This document shows positions 12,573 to 23,639 of a stretch of DNA of 64,000 bases, in pieces. Location: the NCBI GenBank assembly GCA_947179485.1, contig OX359247.1:56517131-56581130 (forward strand), read 5' to 3'. Below the pieces are notes generated by a model. The model was given only the letters and a program-made list of their open reading frames with translations, did not search any database and had not been told where the DNA came from. Source of the stretch: Allacma fusca. Lineage: Eukaryota > Arthropoda > Collembola > Symphypleona > Sminthuridae. A program made the position numbers and the translations under genes. Every line of letters starts with the position of its first letter. Position 1 is the first letter of the stretch.

Positions 12573-13204
12573 TTTTGAAGCACGAATTTATTTTCCTGAC
12601 TTTCAATTTGCGTCTACTCGTATGGCACTAGATACTAGCCTGATGCTTCTTTTCCATTGTGCGACCGTTTTCCATTACAATACCGTTCATGCAATGCAAC
12701 TTGAATCGTTTCGGTTCATTGTAAGGTCGTGTAGGTAATTGTACTGGTGATATTGCTATATCTCAGTGTAGAGTTCTAGTGATTAAATTAGCTCCAATGG
12801 ATCAATCCCTGTAAAGATTGCAATAATACACCGATTCTGTCTTGCATAACCCCCAAAACCACAAACACATAGTCGCACATGACATGTACTTACACACAAA
12901 CATCTGAACATCATGTAGATAATATGAAATGCAATTTGCAGGTTGTATAGTTAGAGATAGTATCCATCAAAATAATAGTTTGTTACTGATGCCAACTTAC
13001 GCAATCTTTACAGCCATTTTTATTTACAAGTCTAATAGTTAATTATGTATTTGAATATACGCTGAAAGTTTTGCTGTTATGATGTTTCGATTATTTAACA
13101 TTTACCATTGTGTTACAGTATTAGTTAACAGCGGTAGGATTTTTGTGATCATCATACATATATTTATTACGGACTTGAGTGTATTTTCAGAAACGCTCTC
13201 CAAC
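12573..13204. other. Intergenic upstream region of the HECT-like gene
   Basis: No coding signal. It should hold the promoter of the minus-strand gene, but no TATA or initiator motif was convincing. Confidence 0.4.
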
Positions 13205-13388
13205 TTTTCAAAACCAGGGGTCTGATTTTTGCGGGAAGACGGGAAGATTCTTCCCAGGGAAAAATATTTCTGACAGGGAAAGTCTCAAAGGAAATGGATT
13301 TTTTTACGAACCAGGATTTTTAAAATCGTTGACCTCTGGTTTGCAGAGATTTTAACATTTTTTGCTGTGTTTCAGGGACATTTATTAG
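13205..13388. repeat. Left CAGGGA-word array
   Basis: Starting CAGGGGTCTGATTTTTG, this 180-bp stretch repeats CAGGGA, GGGAA and their complements. The block AGGATTTTTAAAATCGTTGACC has a direct-orientation counterpart near 18990-19010 on the far side of the 5.5-kb element. It may be one end of an older element into which the CACTA-like element inserted, or that element's outermost repeats. Neither reading is proven. Confidence 0.4.
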
Positions 13389-13432
13389 GCACCCGCATGG
13401 GAAAAAGGATGAAACATTGTCTACAAAAAAAT

Positions 13433-13582
13433 GTGCGACAAAACAGGCCAAATTCGAAGACAAATTAATGTGCACAAATTGTTGAAGACAAACAAAGGCG
13501 GACAATTAATTGTTCACGTAATTCTGTGCACAACAAATTGATCACAATAACAAGTGCACAAATTTGGCCTGTTTTGTCGCAC
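13433..13582. repeat. 22-bp perfect inverted repeat in the left end of the CACTA-like element
   Basis: GTGCGACAAAACAGGCCAAATT at 13433-13454 is exactly inverted at 13561-13582, enclosing 106 bp with further GTGCACAA words. It could form a large hairpin or be a pair of transposase-binding sites. Confidence 0.85.
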
Positions 13583-13979
13583 AAACATTTGTGCGACTAG
13601 AGCTGTGCACGAAATATTTCAAGAATGTTCACTATTTCAACAATTGGGTTTATTATAGCAATACGTTTTAACAAAGTATTTACGCATCATAATAGTTCAT
13701 CCATCACATGGACTAATTACCCATGAGCTAATTTCGGTTTTTAGCCTCCTCCCTGAGCAATTTCGTCAGTGATGACAAAATTTTAGCTTTATGGATTCTA
13801 AAATTATCCATCAAATTTCCACCATCGGTCGCTTTTAAGTTAAATGCCTTGAGTGAGAACTCTACAAATTCAGGAAATAAAAATGTGATCCAAATTTAAA
13901 ATGGAGTTAAGAACAAATTAAAACCCAGATATACAAATAAAAATTCATTTACTACAATGTAAATGAATTAAAATAAAAA

Positions 13980-15408
13980 TTAATCGTATTTGGGAATATT
14001 ACCAACAATTGCATCCCGTTTTACGGGGTCAACAGCAGGAAGCGCTGAAACTTCCTTATTGGCGTTGCATTTTCGACCCAGTAATGAGCGTCCGGTCATT
14101 TCCTCACTTGAAAAAACGTAACGAAACAAATTCCTTGCTAAAATGGAAGGCGTTTTCGAAGCAAGCTTAGCCGCAGCTACTTTTGATGATCGCAAGTAGA
14201 CTCCACTTCCTTCCGATAACTCGATTTTCTTCTAATACAAAATCAAACGCGCTATTTCAATTCTTGCTAAATTAAATTTGATAAGTTAAATAAAATCATA
14301 TATTAATAATATGCTATATGTTAGTGCACATACCTTGTTGACTCCATATGATTTCAATTTTTTCTCCAAATCTTCATTCATTTTTTGCTGCTCTTCCAAT
14401 CGTTCTAGAATTGTTACAAAACCGGAATTAAATATAATTAACATAATGCCATTATTCGCAGTTACTAATGCACGTTAAATTAAAGTTCACGGCGCACTCA
14501 CTTCGGTACTTCTTTTTTGCAGACTTGAGTTTTTCAATTTTGATCTGAAGTTCGTGTATCCTTTGATCATTAGAAGGTGTGCTTATAGTAGTCACACAAT
14601 CACTTTCTGGAGCAATATTTGCTGCGAAAGTCACAACCTCAATTGAATCTCCCGATTGGGTCTCAATGGGCTAAAATGTAATCTCTTATTAGCTTGAACA
14701 AAAATAGTTGCTTGTCTTAAAAATTAATTTACATGAAATTAGAGCTAGTGATTTGTAGTGCTTACCACGTTGCTGCTACTTGCAGTACTTTGCCTCTTAG
14801 TCCGCTTTTGATGCACGCTGGCGATGGATTCCGATCTATCGATTCGAGTTTGTACTCGTTTGGATGACTAATGTTTAAATTAATTATTATATTGATTACG
14901 AAATACGTACCATACAACATTCGCAATGCTTCTTTGCGATATTATTTATTCCAAATATTTAATTAAGATTACTAAGAAAATTAAAATCACCTTTTTTGAA
15001 GTTGAAGAATTTCCCAAACTCAAATTTCCATTGCGGTCATCTTCAATTTCGGCTGCGTCAATCGCTAACTTGTCACAAAGTATATCCATGCTTCGTTTAG
15101 AACCTACGTACAAATACAACATGTTGTAGTACAAACATTAAAAACATTGCATGACCGAAATAAATACTTTTTCATGATAATCTTAGTTAATTCGAATACA
15201 CTTTAATTTCTAATTTTTGCGTCACAAATAAAAACAATTTACCTTGGTCACGAAGAATAACGTCGTAGTGCTTCTTTCCCCATATTATTTGCACTTTTTT
15301 ACCAATGTAGGACTTGACTTCCGAGCGAATGCTGCCGTCGACAATGTGTTGTAAAGGTACAACAGAGTAAACTTTCGGGTCACCGGAAAATTCAACAAGT
15401 AGATACAT
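13980..15408 (-). CDS. BEN-domain protein, six exons, 290 aa
   Basis: Six exons with consensus GT-AG borders join in one frame: 15408-15243, 15103-14991, 14867-14766, 14670-14502, 14404-14334 and 14231-13980. They total 873 nt, exactly 291 codons with the stop. The N-terminal ~65 residues (MYLLVEFSGDPKVYSVVPLQ...VQIIWGKKHYDVIL) are the small beta-rich domain often found ahead of BEN in arthropod proteins. A basic linker (KRVQTRID, QKRTKRQS) may act as a nuclear signal. Exons 4-5 form a coiled coil (LQIKIEKLKSAKKKYR, LEEQQKMNEDLEKKLK). The last exon is the BEN domain, with SILARNLFRYVFSSEEMTGRS and LPAVDPVKRDAIVGNI. BEN domains bind DNA and act in transcription or chromatin. It lies head to head with the transposase, so it is probably an accessory gene of the element rather than a host gene. 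No lesion was seen. Confidence 0.8.
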
Positions 15409-15827
15409 TTTTGGAAGTATTTAACCAACAAAATGTTTAGACTGAAGGGTAATGTAAGTATCGTCACGCTTTAACCGGTTTGCAATAAGATGGCTACCCG
15501 TTGATGCGAGGCAAGGTGAGAGCGGGAAAATCAAAGGCTCATTAGCATGATGACTAGTGCAGTCATTGAGTTTCTTGGTGTAACGAAATACTCACAATAC
15601 AATATTACTTGACAGTAACTTTATTAGTTGCCCATAGAAAATTACGAGTATCTGCCAAAATATTATAATAAATACTGGTGACAGCGGTATTAGTGAACGG
15701 ATCATAGCTATTTTGTTTAAATACGATTATCTTCAATTCCCTGCTATTATTTTGTTAAAAATATTTATAGCAACCAACTTTAATAAATTACGCTCAGATC
15801 TAATTTAAAGACTCACTGAAATTAGAA
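15409..15827. promoter_or_regulatory. Shared divergent intergenic region between the BEN and transposase genes
   Basis: About 420 bp separate the two divergent start codons, so both promoters must lie here or in the 5' UTRs. It is AT-rich and no specific TATA or operator-like motif stood out. Confidence 0.4.
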
Positions 15828-18553
15828 ATGGCTTCGAAATTTAAATACAAGCAGTACGATACATCTCCCATCAACCGCCTTCCATCAAGATCAAAACAAC
15901 GAATCCTTAAAGTATGTGACAAAGTTTTTAACGACATACATATTTTTTTCCTACATGGCAAAATTCAACTTACAATAATTTATGAAATTGTAGCGCATCA
16001 AAAAAGGAAATTGTTCCAGAGGCACGATTCATCATATTTTGGAAGCGCAACTTGAAGACGAAATTTTAGACCCTGAAAATCAAACCGTATTTTCAATTTA
16101 CACACTCCACATTGATTTTCTAAATTTAAATACTTCTCGTGTGAATCTGTTTTGTTTGAGATTTAATTTATTTTGCACAGGCTGGTGTTGTTTGTGATGA
16201 AGAATATGTAGGTGAAAACAATTACTCAATTCCTATTGCAGAAGAGTTAGAAGAAGATGCTAAAGTAATTAAATAACTACGCATTTTTTAAAATTAAATA
16301 CCAAACACATACTAAGAGGTTCTCCTACTCCCACTAAGATTTAAAATTTTAAGTTTTTGTATTTTCAGGGCGATTTCTCTGGGGCAATGAAAACGGAAGA
16401 AAAATTACTGCTAATTGCTGCTTTTGTGATGAAACACGGGCTAACTAAGAATGCTACGGACGACTGCCTAATTTTGTTGAGACTTTTGTGTCCGGAAGAT
16501 TTGGAGTTACCTGGCAGTCATTTTCTACTAATGAAACAAATTCGCGCCCACCAAAGTCAGTATAGCATAAACGTTTACTGTTCGTCGTGCAAAAACCTAA
16601 TTGAAGACCCGGACACATGCCAATGTAAACATTGTTCCGAGAAAGTCAGTTTGGATGCCATGAAATTAAGCAACAGCTTTTTTTGCATTCGACATCCAGT
16701 GTATGCTCGAGAGTGTACTTGCGACTACAGAAGTAGCTAAGAACTTACACGATAATTTAATCCGAAGAAACAATGACAACCGGGACGGAATTTTAATGGA
16801 TATTTGCGACGGAATTATGTACAAGGCAATGGGATTAAGATCAATGGACTTCACCTGTTCAATGAACACCGATGGCATTTCCCCTTTCCATTCTTCAAAG
16901 TATATTTTATGGCCCGTACTGATTTCAATTAATGAACTAGACTATGCAGTTCGAAGACATAATACAATTTTAATCGGTTTGTGGTTTGGGATCGAAAAGC
17001 CAAATTTTGAAACGTTTTTAAAACCAATTGTTAAAATGTGTAACAAACTTTCCACCAAACCGTTAACTTGGAGTTACAACAGTGTACAAATTAGTAGTTT
17101 GTGTTACTTTCCCTTGTTTATAACCGATTCGGTCGCAAGATGCTCAGTATAGGGTATTAATCAATTTAATGGCAAATTCGGTTGTCCATGGTGTCTCCAT
17201 AAAGGCGAAATGTATACCTTTGACCAATCTAGACAACGGCGAAAGTGGATTTACAAGTACTCAGAATGCGTTCTTCGTACACAAGACCAATTTTTGGAAG
17301 ATTTGTCGGAACTGTCGCTAAAACTTTCGACACCGGAATTTAAAGATGATAGTCATCACGGAATCAAATCCGCATCCCAGTTACTTTTGCTGAACAAATT
17401 TGATATAATCAATGGCTTTGTTTATGATGTTATGCATTCGTCCTATTTAGGAGTGGTCAAAATGCTAACTTCGCTTTGGTTGGATTGCCAGAACCATGGA
17501 AATGTTTTTTACATCGGAACGAAAACAAAGGCTATTGATAAGAAAATTAAACTATGCAAAGTACCTTATGACTACGATCGAACACTCAGATCAGTCACTC
17601 AAAGAAAATTTTGGAAAGCGTCTGAATGGAGAACATGGCTTTTTATTGCTTCAACTATTTTGAAGGGTATTTTACCTGAAGTTTACCGCCTACATGTTCT
17701 AAAACTCTCGAACTGTATGATGCTACTCTCAGATGAGAGGATAAGTGCAGATGACGTTAAATTTTGTAGGGATACTTTAGTGCATTTTGTTAAGCAAACT
17801 GAAGGTTTGTACTCTTTGGAAGCCTGCACTTTTAATTTACATATACTTCTACATGCAACTACCTGTGTGGAGAATTGGGGGCCATTGTGGGGATATTCAG
17901 CATTTCAGTATGAGAATTACAACGGAATTTTAAATAGCTTTTTTCGTGGTAGTCAAAAAATCATGACCCAAATTAAGTCTCGCACATTAGAACTTTTGAC
18001 ATTGGAAGAAAAAGCGCGACGTTCTTTTCAAAATGAAATTGCATTAGACTTTTTCAATTCTATGATGCACTCCAAAAAGTTTTCAAAGCAATTCAAGAAG
18101 GTGGGAAATAGTTGCACATTTTTGGGGCCGTCTCAGAAATACTCTTTTTCAAAAGCTGATCAAAGGCTGTTGAAAGAAATAGGCATTCTTGGTGTTTATG
18201 GCACAAGTTTTCGAAGGTGCATAATAAATGGTAAAGTGTTTAGCCGGGCTGACCAAATTACGGATAAACGGAATAACTCCGTAATTGCAACTTCGGACGG
18301 CAAGATTTGGGTGATTCGGAAACTTGTATATGTATCTAATGCCGGTGGAATTGGTGTAGCAATTGTACAGCGGGTTCATGGTGAACCTAATGTGGAGAAT
18401 TCGTACCTTACAACCGTATCGTACGTGGAAGATACATGGGGATTTGTTTGTATTGCAACCATTTCAAGACAGAAGTTCATTACAATTAACTCTGATGATG
18501 GTTGTACCTTAAAATATTTACTTAGGTTACCAAATATGCTGGAACTTGAATAA
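15828..18553 (+). pseudogene. Tnp2-like (CACTA/EnSpm-type) transposase, nearly intact
   Basis: Exons 15828-15911, 15994-16086, 16181-16264 and 16369-18553 all join in phase 0. The protein has a short basic N-terminus, then CSSCKNLIEDPDTCQCKHC, a zinc-ribbon-like cysteine set. The transposase core follows: NTDGISPFHSSKYILWP and LIGLWFGIEKPNFETFLKP (first Asp region), ITDSVAR (second Asp region), QFNGKFGCPWCLHKGE, DVMHSSYLGVVKMLTSLWLD and FWKASEWRTWL. It ends with the C-terminal NLHILLHATTCVENWGPLWG / FQYENYNGIL block known from Tnp2-associated proteins. Two lesions are visible. The frame shifts by one in the seven-T run at 16678-16684, and an in-frame TAG at 17150-17152 lies between ITDSVARCSV and GINQFNG. 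Otherwise it is open over about 800 codons. Assembly error in the T run is possible. Confidence 0.82.
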
Positions 18554-18881
18554 AGTTATTTTTCTCGGATAGTTTTGTTGCTAATTTTGGTCATACTTTA
18601 TACATACTTAATTATTTATAGGTCAAATACGTCGACTAGAGCATTACAATGTTTTAAATTATTAATAATATTTACGGATGATTCAATGAGGCATATAATG
18701 TTTAAAGAACTGCATATTTTATTACGTAATATATTTTTAACTCCATGCTTGTTAATTTCTGCAACTTTGTGCGCCCCACAATTGCCTTAAATGAAAATAG
18801 CTTGCAAGGAACACAATTGTGCACGCTATGCTGTTCAATTAAGAATTTGTGCACAATTGTGAGTAACATTTCCATGCGGGC

Positions 18882-19045
18882 AAACAGGGATTTTTAGATT
18901 CATTGGCCTAATTTCGCAGGGATTTCACGTCTTGTACGGCATTTTTGCCAACCAAATTTTTTTGAACATTGTTGATCTTTTTTTCAGCAGGGATTTTTTA
19001 AATCGTTCAGGTCCCCCCAGCAGGGAAATTCAGAAATAATCTTGC
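18882..19045. repeat. Right CAGGGA-word array
   Basis: Five copies of CAGGGATTT/CAGGGAAA/CAGGGAGA lie between 18885 and 19045, all in plus orientation, with an AAATCGTTCAGGTCC block that matches the left array in direct orientation. They are interpreted together with 13205-13388. Confidence 0.5.
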
Positions 19046-20574
19046 AGGGAGATTTACAAAAATCCGTTACAAATTATTCAATATCAAATATGACAAATAA
19101 AGGCAACTTTGATAAGCATGTAAGATTAAGAAGTTTGATTATTAATACAAAACATTTAATGCCCTGTTTGGCATATCTTCTATGAACTATGTTATTCTTC
19201 CTTTTCCGTCGTTATCACATTACTACATATGCACACTAAATAAACAAACACATTATTGTTATTCACAAGACTGAGTACGTCTGTTTAAACATTGTAGTAA
19301 AAGTTATTTTATACTGTCAAATTATGCAGTTATTATGAAAGAACGAAGGCATATGTGCAAAAGTAATGCAATGTGGGGGACATGTTAATTTTACAGCCTT
19401 CGAATGCCCTTGAAACTTGCCATCCCATGTACTATATTTTAGGCAAAATTCTTCCGTAACTAAAGTTTACGTACGTATGAAGTCACATCGTAACGCAACT
19501 TTTTTACAAAGATGCTTATTTACGGATTCGCAGAAATTATAATTTGTAACTTTTGAAAAAATTCGTTTTCGTAAAAAACCTAAAGCATAGATATGCACTT
19601 GCCCCCCTTCACACAAAAAATTTAAGAATAACTTCTGCACCCTTTGACCAAATCCGAATATAAATACAGAACGCCATTAGATTATATTCAGTTTTAATCA
19701 GTGACATTTTTTATTTGTTTTTGGAAATGCCTCAGCCAATTAATGCCGTTGAGGACGAGTATTCTTAATGTCCCTGCACCCAAAAAAATTGACTTGGTAT
19801 AATACAGTTATCATATTATGCCATTTGCATTACACCATTTGCCCGTTTTTGAAATCTATTTGAAGCTGTTTTTCTTGGGCCTCACATGTAACGAGTCGCT
19901 TGAGTGCATAACATGACACGGAGTACTTTATGGTTTTTACCAGTGGGTAATGTAGTGTATGACCGTATAAATAAAACAAATTTTTAAAGCAAACCTGTAA
20001 AGCAGAAACATCCATAATAATTATTGAGAAATGAAATTGTTTCCCATTGTTTTGTATGTTTACGCATGAGTATCCACAGTGATTTTGTTTTTTGAGCGTC
20101 AGCGTTGAATGAAATAGAACTTATGGTTCAATAATTTATTTTCATGAATTAATATTATTGTTTTTTTTGCATGATACAGTGATTGGAATGCGCTATAATC
20201 ACATGTTTTATATTATTTGGAAATACTTTGTCATAAAGACATTTTTGTAAAATTTAATCATCAATTATTCATTTATCTATCAACTATTCATGTATGTAAA
20301 CATAAATAAAAACTCACAGTCAGAGCGCATTGAAGTGACTTAACTTTTTAAATTACGAAAAAGAAAATAAAACTTGTGAGGCTATTTCGGTAGGTAGCAC
20401 AACAGTTGCACGGATGTTGCAACACTTGGTACACTGAATCACCACTTGGGGTAGGTCTATGCCCAGAATTTACATGACTAAACTCGTCTTAAAACTTCCG
20501 TCCAGAACGGGTCCCGAATTTTTACTTCTCGCGCTCGTATTTGACTTGGACCGAGAGTAATTTTAATTCCCAGG
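19046..20574. other. AT-rich intergenic stretch, nothing recognised
   Basis: Short ORFs only, none with family motifs. No array or RNA gene was recognised. Confidence 0.45.
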
Positions 20575-20582
20575 CTCCGTAC

Positions 20583-21766
20583 CAGTGCTCGGCACGGGTA
20601 CGAAAAATCGGTACCCGTACCCGTATCCGTACCCGGAGTGCGGGTATTACAATAACTAGTATCTATACCCGTACCCATACCCGAGTATACGGGTACAAAT
20701 ATTTCGTACCCGTACCCGCAATGCAATCGCAATCCATGTACCTGTACCCGTATTGTACCCGTACCCGAAAAATACTCGTAAATTGTACCCATACTCGGGT
20801 ATCACAGTGTCATACTCGTACTCGTACCTGGGTACTTTATCCAGATGTGTCTAAATGTAATACATAGTACGTTATATGTATGTTGAATGTATGACACCTT
20901 AGTAGGTAATTTTGACTAGCTAGAGCGGTATTTGATATTGTATATTTTCATTGAAGAGTAGAAAAACTTTGATTGTTTATGGGTTGATGGGCTTGGTTGA
21001 CTTATTCGGTCTTTTCCACTAATTTTCTCATGTGTTCTCTCTGTGTACATATAACTCATTAATATCTTGTTACAAATATCCGCCTTCTCCTAATCAACTG
21101 CCAGTAACCCAAAATAACTTACCATCCAACTAATCAGATCGCTAATTTGTAAAATGTATTCATTGTGTGTAATGACGTATCATGTACGTGTCCCACAGAC
21201 TCTTTATATGTAATTAGTGACAAAGCACTACATTATGAAGACGTTTTGTAAAAAATTTCGTTGAATCCTGTTCTCCACAACTATTTTGTTATTATTCTTC
21301 GCCTGTGTTTATTTATTTATTCTTCCTAAAGCATGTTTCCATAAAAGCATTTATTTTAACAACACATTCTGTAATACATTTACTGTATGTTGTAAGGTTA
21401 AAAGGGTATTAACAATAAGTTATATGTATTCAGAAATACTAAAAATACCGACAAAAGTTTCCAACGTACGGGCATGATGGCAGAAAATTCATCAAAATGT
21501 CTCAAATCTCAACGTATCCAAATACTCGGGAAAATTGTCACGGGTACGAGTAAATGACCCCATTATACCCGTATCTGGTGGGTATATACCCATTTTGAAA
21601 TCCTTATACCCGTACCCATACCCGTACCCAAAATTTGGAGCCGACCAAAGTGTACCCGGGTAGTACCCAGAATTGTTCGGGTACAAAAAATCGGTACCCG
21701 GGTAGTACCCATACCCGTACTCGTACCCGTTTACCCGAGTATTACCCATACCCGTGCCGAGCACTG
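20583..21766. mobile_element. hAT-like non-autonomous element with GGTACCCGTACCC word arrays
   Basis: A perfect 18-bp TIR, cagtgctcggcacgggta, starts at 20583 and its exact inverse ends at 21766. The flanking 8-bp duplications ctccgtac (20575-20582 and 21767-21774) are identical, so this is a precise hAT-type insertion. Each end continues as a dense array of TACCCG/CGGGTA words, at 20597-20830 and 21540-21755. The inner ~700 bp is AT-rich and non-coding. The open frames 20478-20792, 20541-20867 and 21492-21764 are translations of the word arrays and are not genes. Confidence 0.92.
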
Positions 21767-21774
21767 CTCCGTAC

Positions 21775-22924
21775 CTCTACAGCAAAAGAAGCTACAGACT
21801 TGTCATAATTTCATGCCCCGGAGCCCAACCTACCTTCTTTTCTCCTTCAAATTCAAATTCTTACAAAAAAAACTCAAAAACTCAACCCCATCGCTCCCTA
21901 TTTTAACTCCTTCCAACAACCATCCCCAAATCACATTACCTGTGTGTTTTGGAAGTAATGCCGCCATAATGGTCTTCATAAGAATTTTATCTTACACCGA
22001 CATCCCAGACGCTGAAACTATTATTTCTATATTCGACTGTCTCCACATTGAAACATACAGAGCAAACAACAAACCAAACCCATAAAAATTCCATCCAACT
22101 TTAAGAAAAAAGGGAGTTAAAAAGAAGGGTTAGTATATGTACACATCACAGAGTTACCCCCTCAAAACTGAACTAATAATAAAATACTTAAAAATCAAGT
22201 ATTCGCGCGCATATTATAAAATAATCTTTAAACAAAATAATGGGAATACATAGTATTACGTCAGTGATATTTTTAACTGAGCTATGAACCCAAGTAAAAA
22301 CGGTTCAAGCTCAAATAAATGTCAAGTCACTTACTATGGTTGATTCCTGGACTTTTTTCTTGGTAGCTCACAAAATTTAGAGTGAGGAGACAGGACCCTT
22401 GTCATTTGCCGAATAAATAATTACATATACTCTGTCAAAGTCGCTTCTGGCCTGCCAGTCTATCATTCTGGCATACTCACGATATATACATATGCCAGTA
22501 TAAAGTAAATGTTTATAGCCATACAGTGTAGTGTATAGTTCATTTTATAGCTATAGAGCAAGATTTGAATTGCCAGAGCACGATTCAAATTCTTGGGAGC
22601 AAGAATTGAGTTTTTGTCAAGATTCGTCCTCTGTGAATATTGTTACACATCAAACTTCATAGATAATATTGCGTAGTATGAACTGAAAGCTAGTCATGAG
22701 ACGATCTGTTGAACTAAATACGTCGTTGGAAGCCATCTCTGATGTTTCACACTCGTTGTAAGCAGTCTTTAGTTTTTCCTGTCTACTCACAGAAGGCTAT
22801 CCTTTTTTCCAGTAACGTACCTGAGTCACTTCTAAGACAGTAAGAATTAAATTGACTGGAAGTCAAAATATAAATTAGAGCAAATTTGATTTCCATGTTG
22901 TTTGGATAATTGATACGTTTGAAC
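21775..22924. other. Intergenic stretch, nothing recognised
   Basis: The open frame 21813-22085 is a proline, serine and threonine-rich chance ORF without family motifs. The rest is AT-rich non-coding sequence. Confidence 0.4.
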
Positions 22925-23490
22925 TTACCTATTTTGATCTACGGGACTTGGATTTATTTCGATGGTTCGGTTGCTTTTTAACGACAAGTTCACTAATTTT
23001 CTTAGATTTGGTATATCCATAACCTCTCTGATTTTTTCGCGGTCGTAGTCGTCATTTGAGTTTTCTGAAGTTTGTTGAAAGTTATTCGTCGGCTTATCTG
23101 AAATTGATTTGGATTTCTCAGGCTTCTCGGAAACCTCGACTGTAGAAATCATAACTTCTCGAAGTTGCATCATCGAGTGTTTTCCACTTCGATACCTGTG
23201 GATGCGATTTTTTGCTCTATATAAAACAAATAGTAAGCAATATTGTCCGCAAATATCCGAATTATGCCTTTGCAATGGTCGACAATTCTCCCTAATTATT
23301 AGATTTGGACTCAATTCAATGTTCTTGTAAATCCTAATGCTTTTACCAAAACTGTCATAAATTCAAACCTTTTTGTATGTAGCATATGAAAACAAACCCA
23401 ATGCTTTCCTGAACTAGAAGCAGCATCTGTATTTGCTATAAAAACATTTTTGCGTAGTTATTTTTGAAGGTTTTAATTACAGAGTTGAAC
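22925..23490 (-). pseudogene. Maverick adenain-like cysteine protease, frame-broken
   Basis: About 23336-23460 encodes FIANTDAASSSGKHWVCFHM, which carries the HW context of the catalytic histidine in adenovirus-type maturation proteases. The open frame 22925-23314 then gives LQRHNSDICGQYCLLF, the catalytic-cysteine block. A stop and frame change near 23325-23335 separates the two, where the DS.G block would be. A charged C-terminal tail of about 70 residues follows. Proteases of this kind process capsid precursors. Confidence 0.75.
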
Positions 23491-23639
23491 TCATCTGCAG
23501 CAAGTACGTAGAAAGGAATAATAATTTGGTAAAACCTAAATATTAAATTTATAAGACTACTTACAGAACTAGTATTTATATTATTAATAGACTGGTAAAA
23601 CGGATTTGTTTGCATCAATTTCTAGAAAATTCTGAAAAT

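Larger units (their letters stand above)
13389..18881. mobile_element. CACTA-like (Tnp2) DNA transposon carrying a BEN-domain gene
   Basis: The 5.5-kb unit holds two divergent genes, a BEN-domain protein on the minus strand and a Tnp2-like transposase on the plus strand. Inverted outer sequences are GCACCCGCATGGGAAA at 13389-13404 and TTTCCATGCGGGC at 18869-18881. Next to them, both ends carry repeats of TGTGCACAA (13470-13610 and 18810-18860). CACTA elements characteristically have such subterminal repeats. The exact termini and a 2-3 bp TSD were not fixed, so the borders are approximate and the CAGGGA arrays outside may or may not belong. The BEN gene is open and the transposase has only two lesions, implying fairly recent activity. 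Confidence 0.6.

Noticed and set aside
20478..21764. Open frames rich in Tyr, Gly, Thr and Arg over the GGTACCC arrays
   Set aside because: They exist on both strands, follow the short word exactly and lie inside a hAT-like element, so they are translations of repeats and not genes.
21813..22085. 90-codon ORF after the hAT-like element
   Set aside because: Low-complexity composition with no recognisable domain and no splice context; most likely chance.
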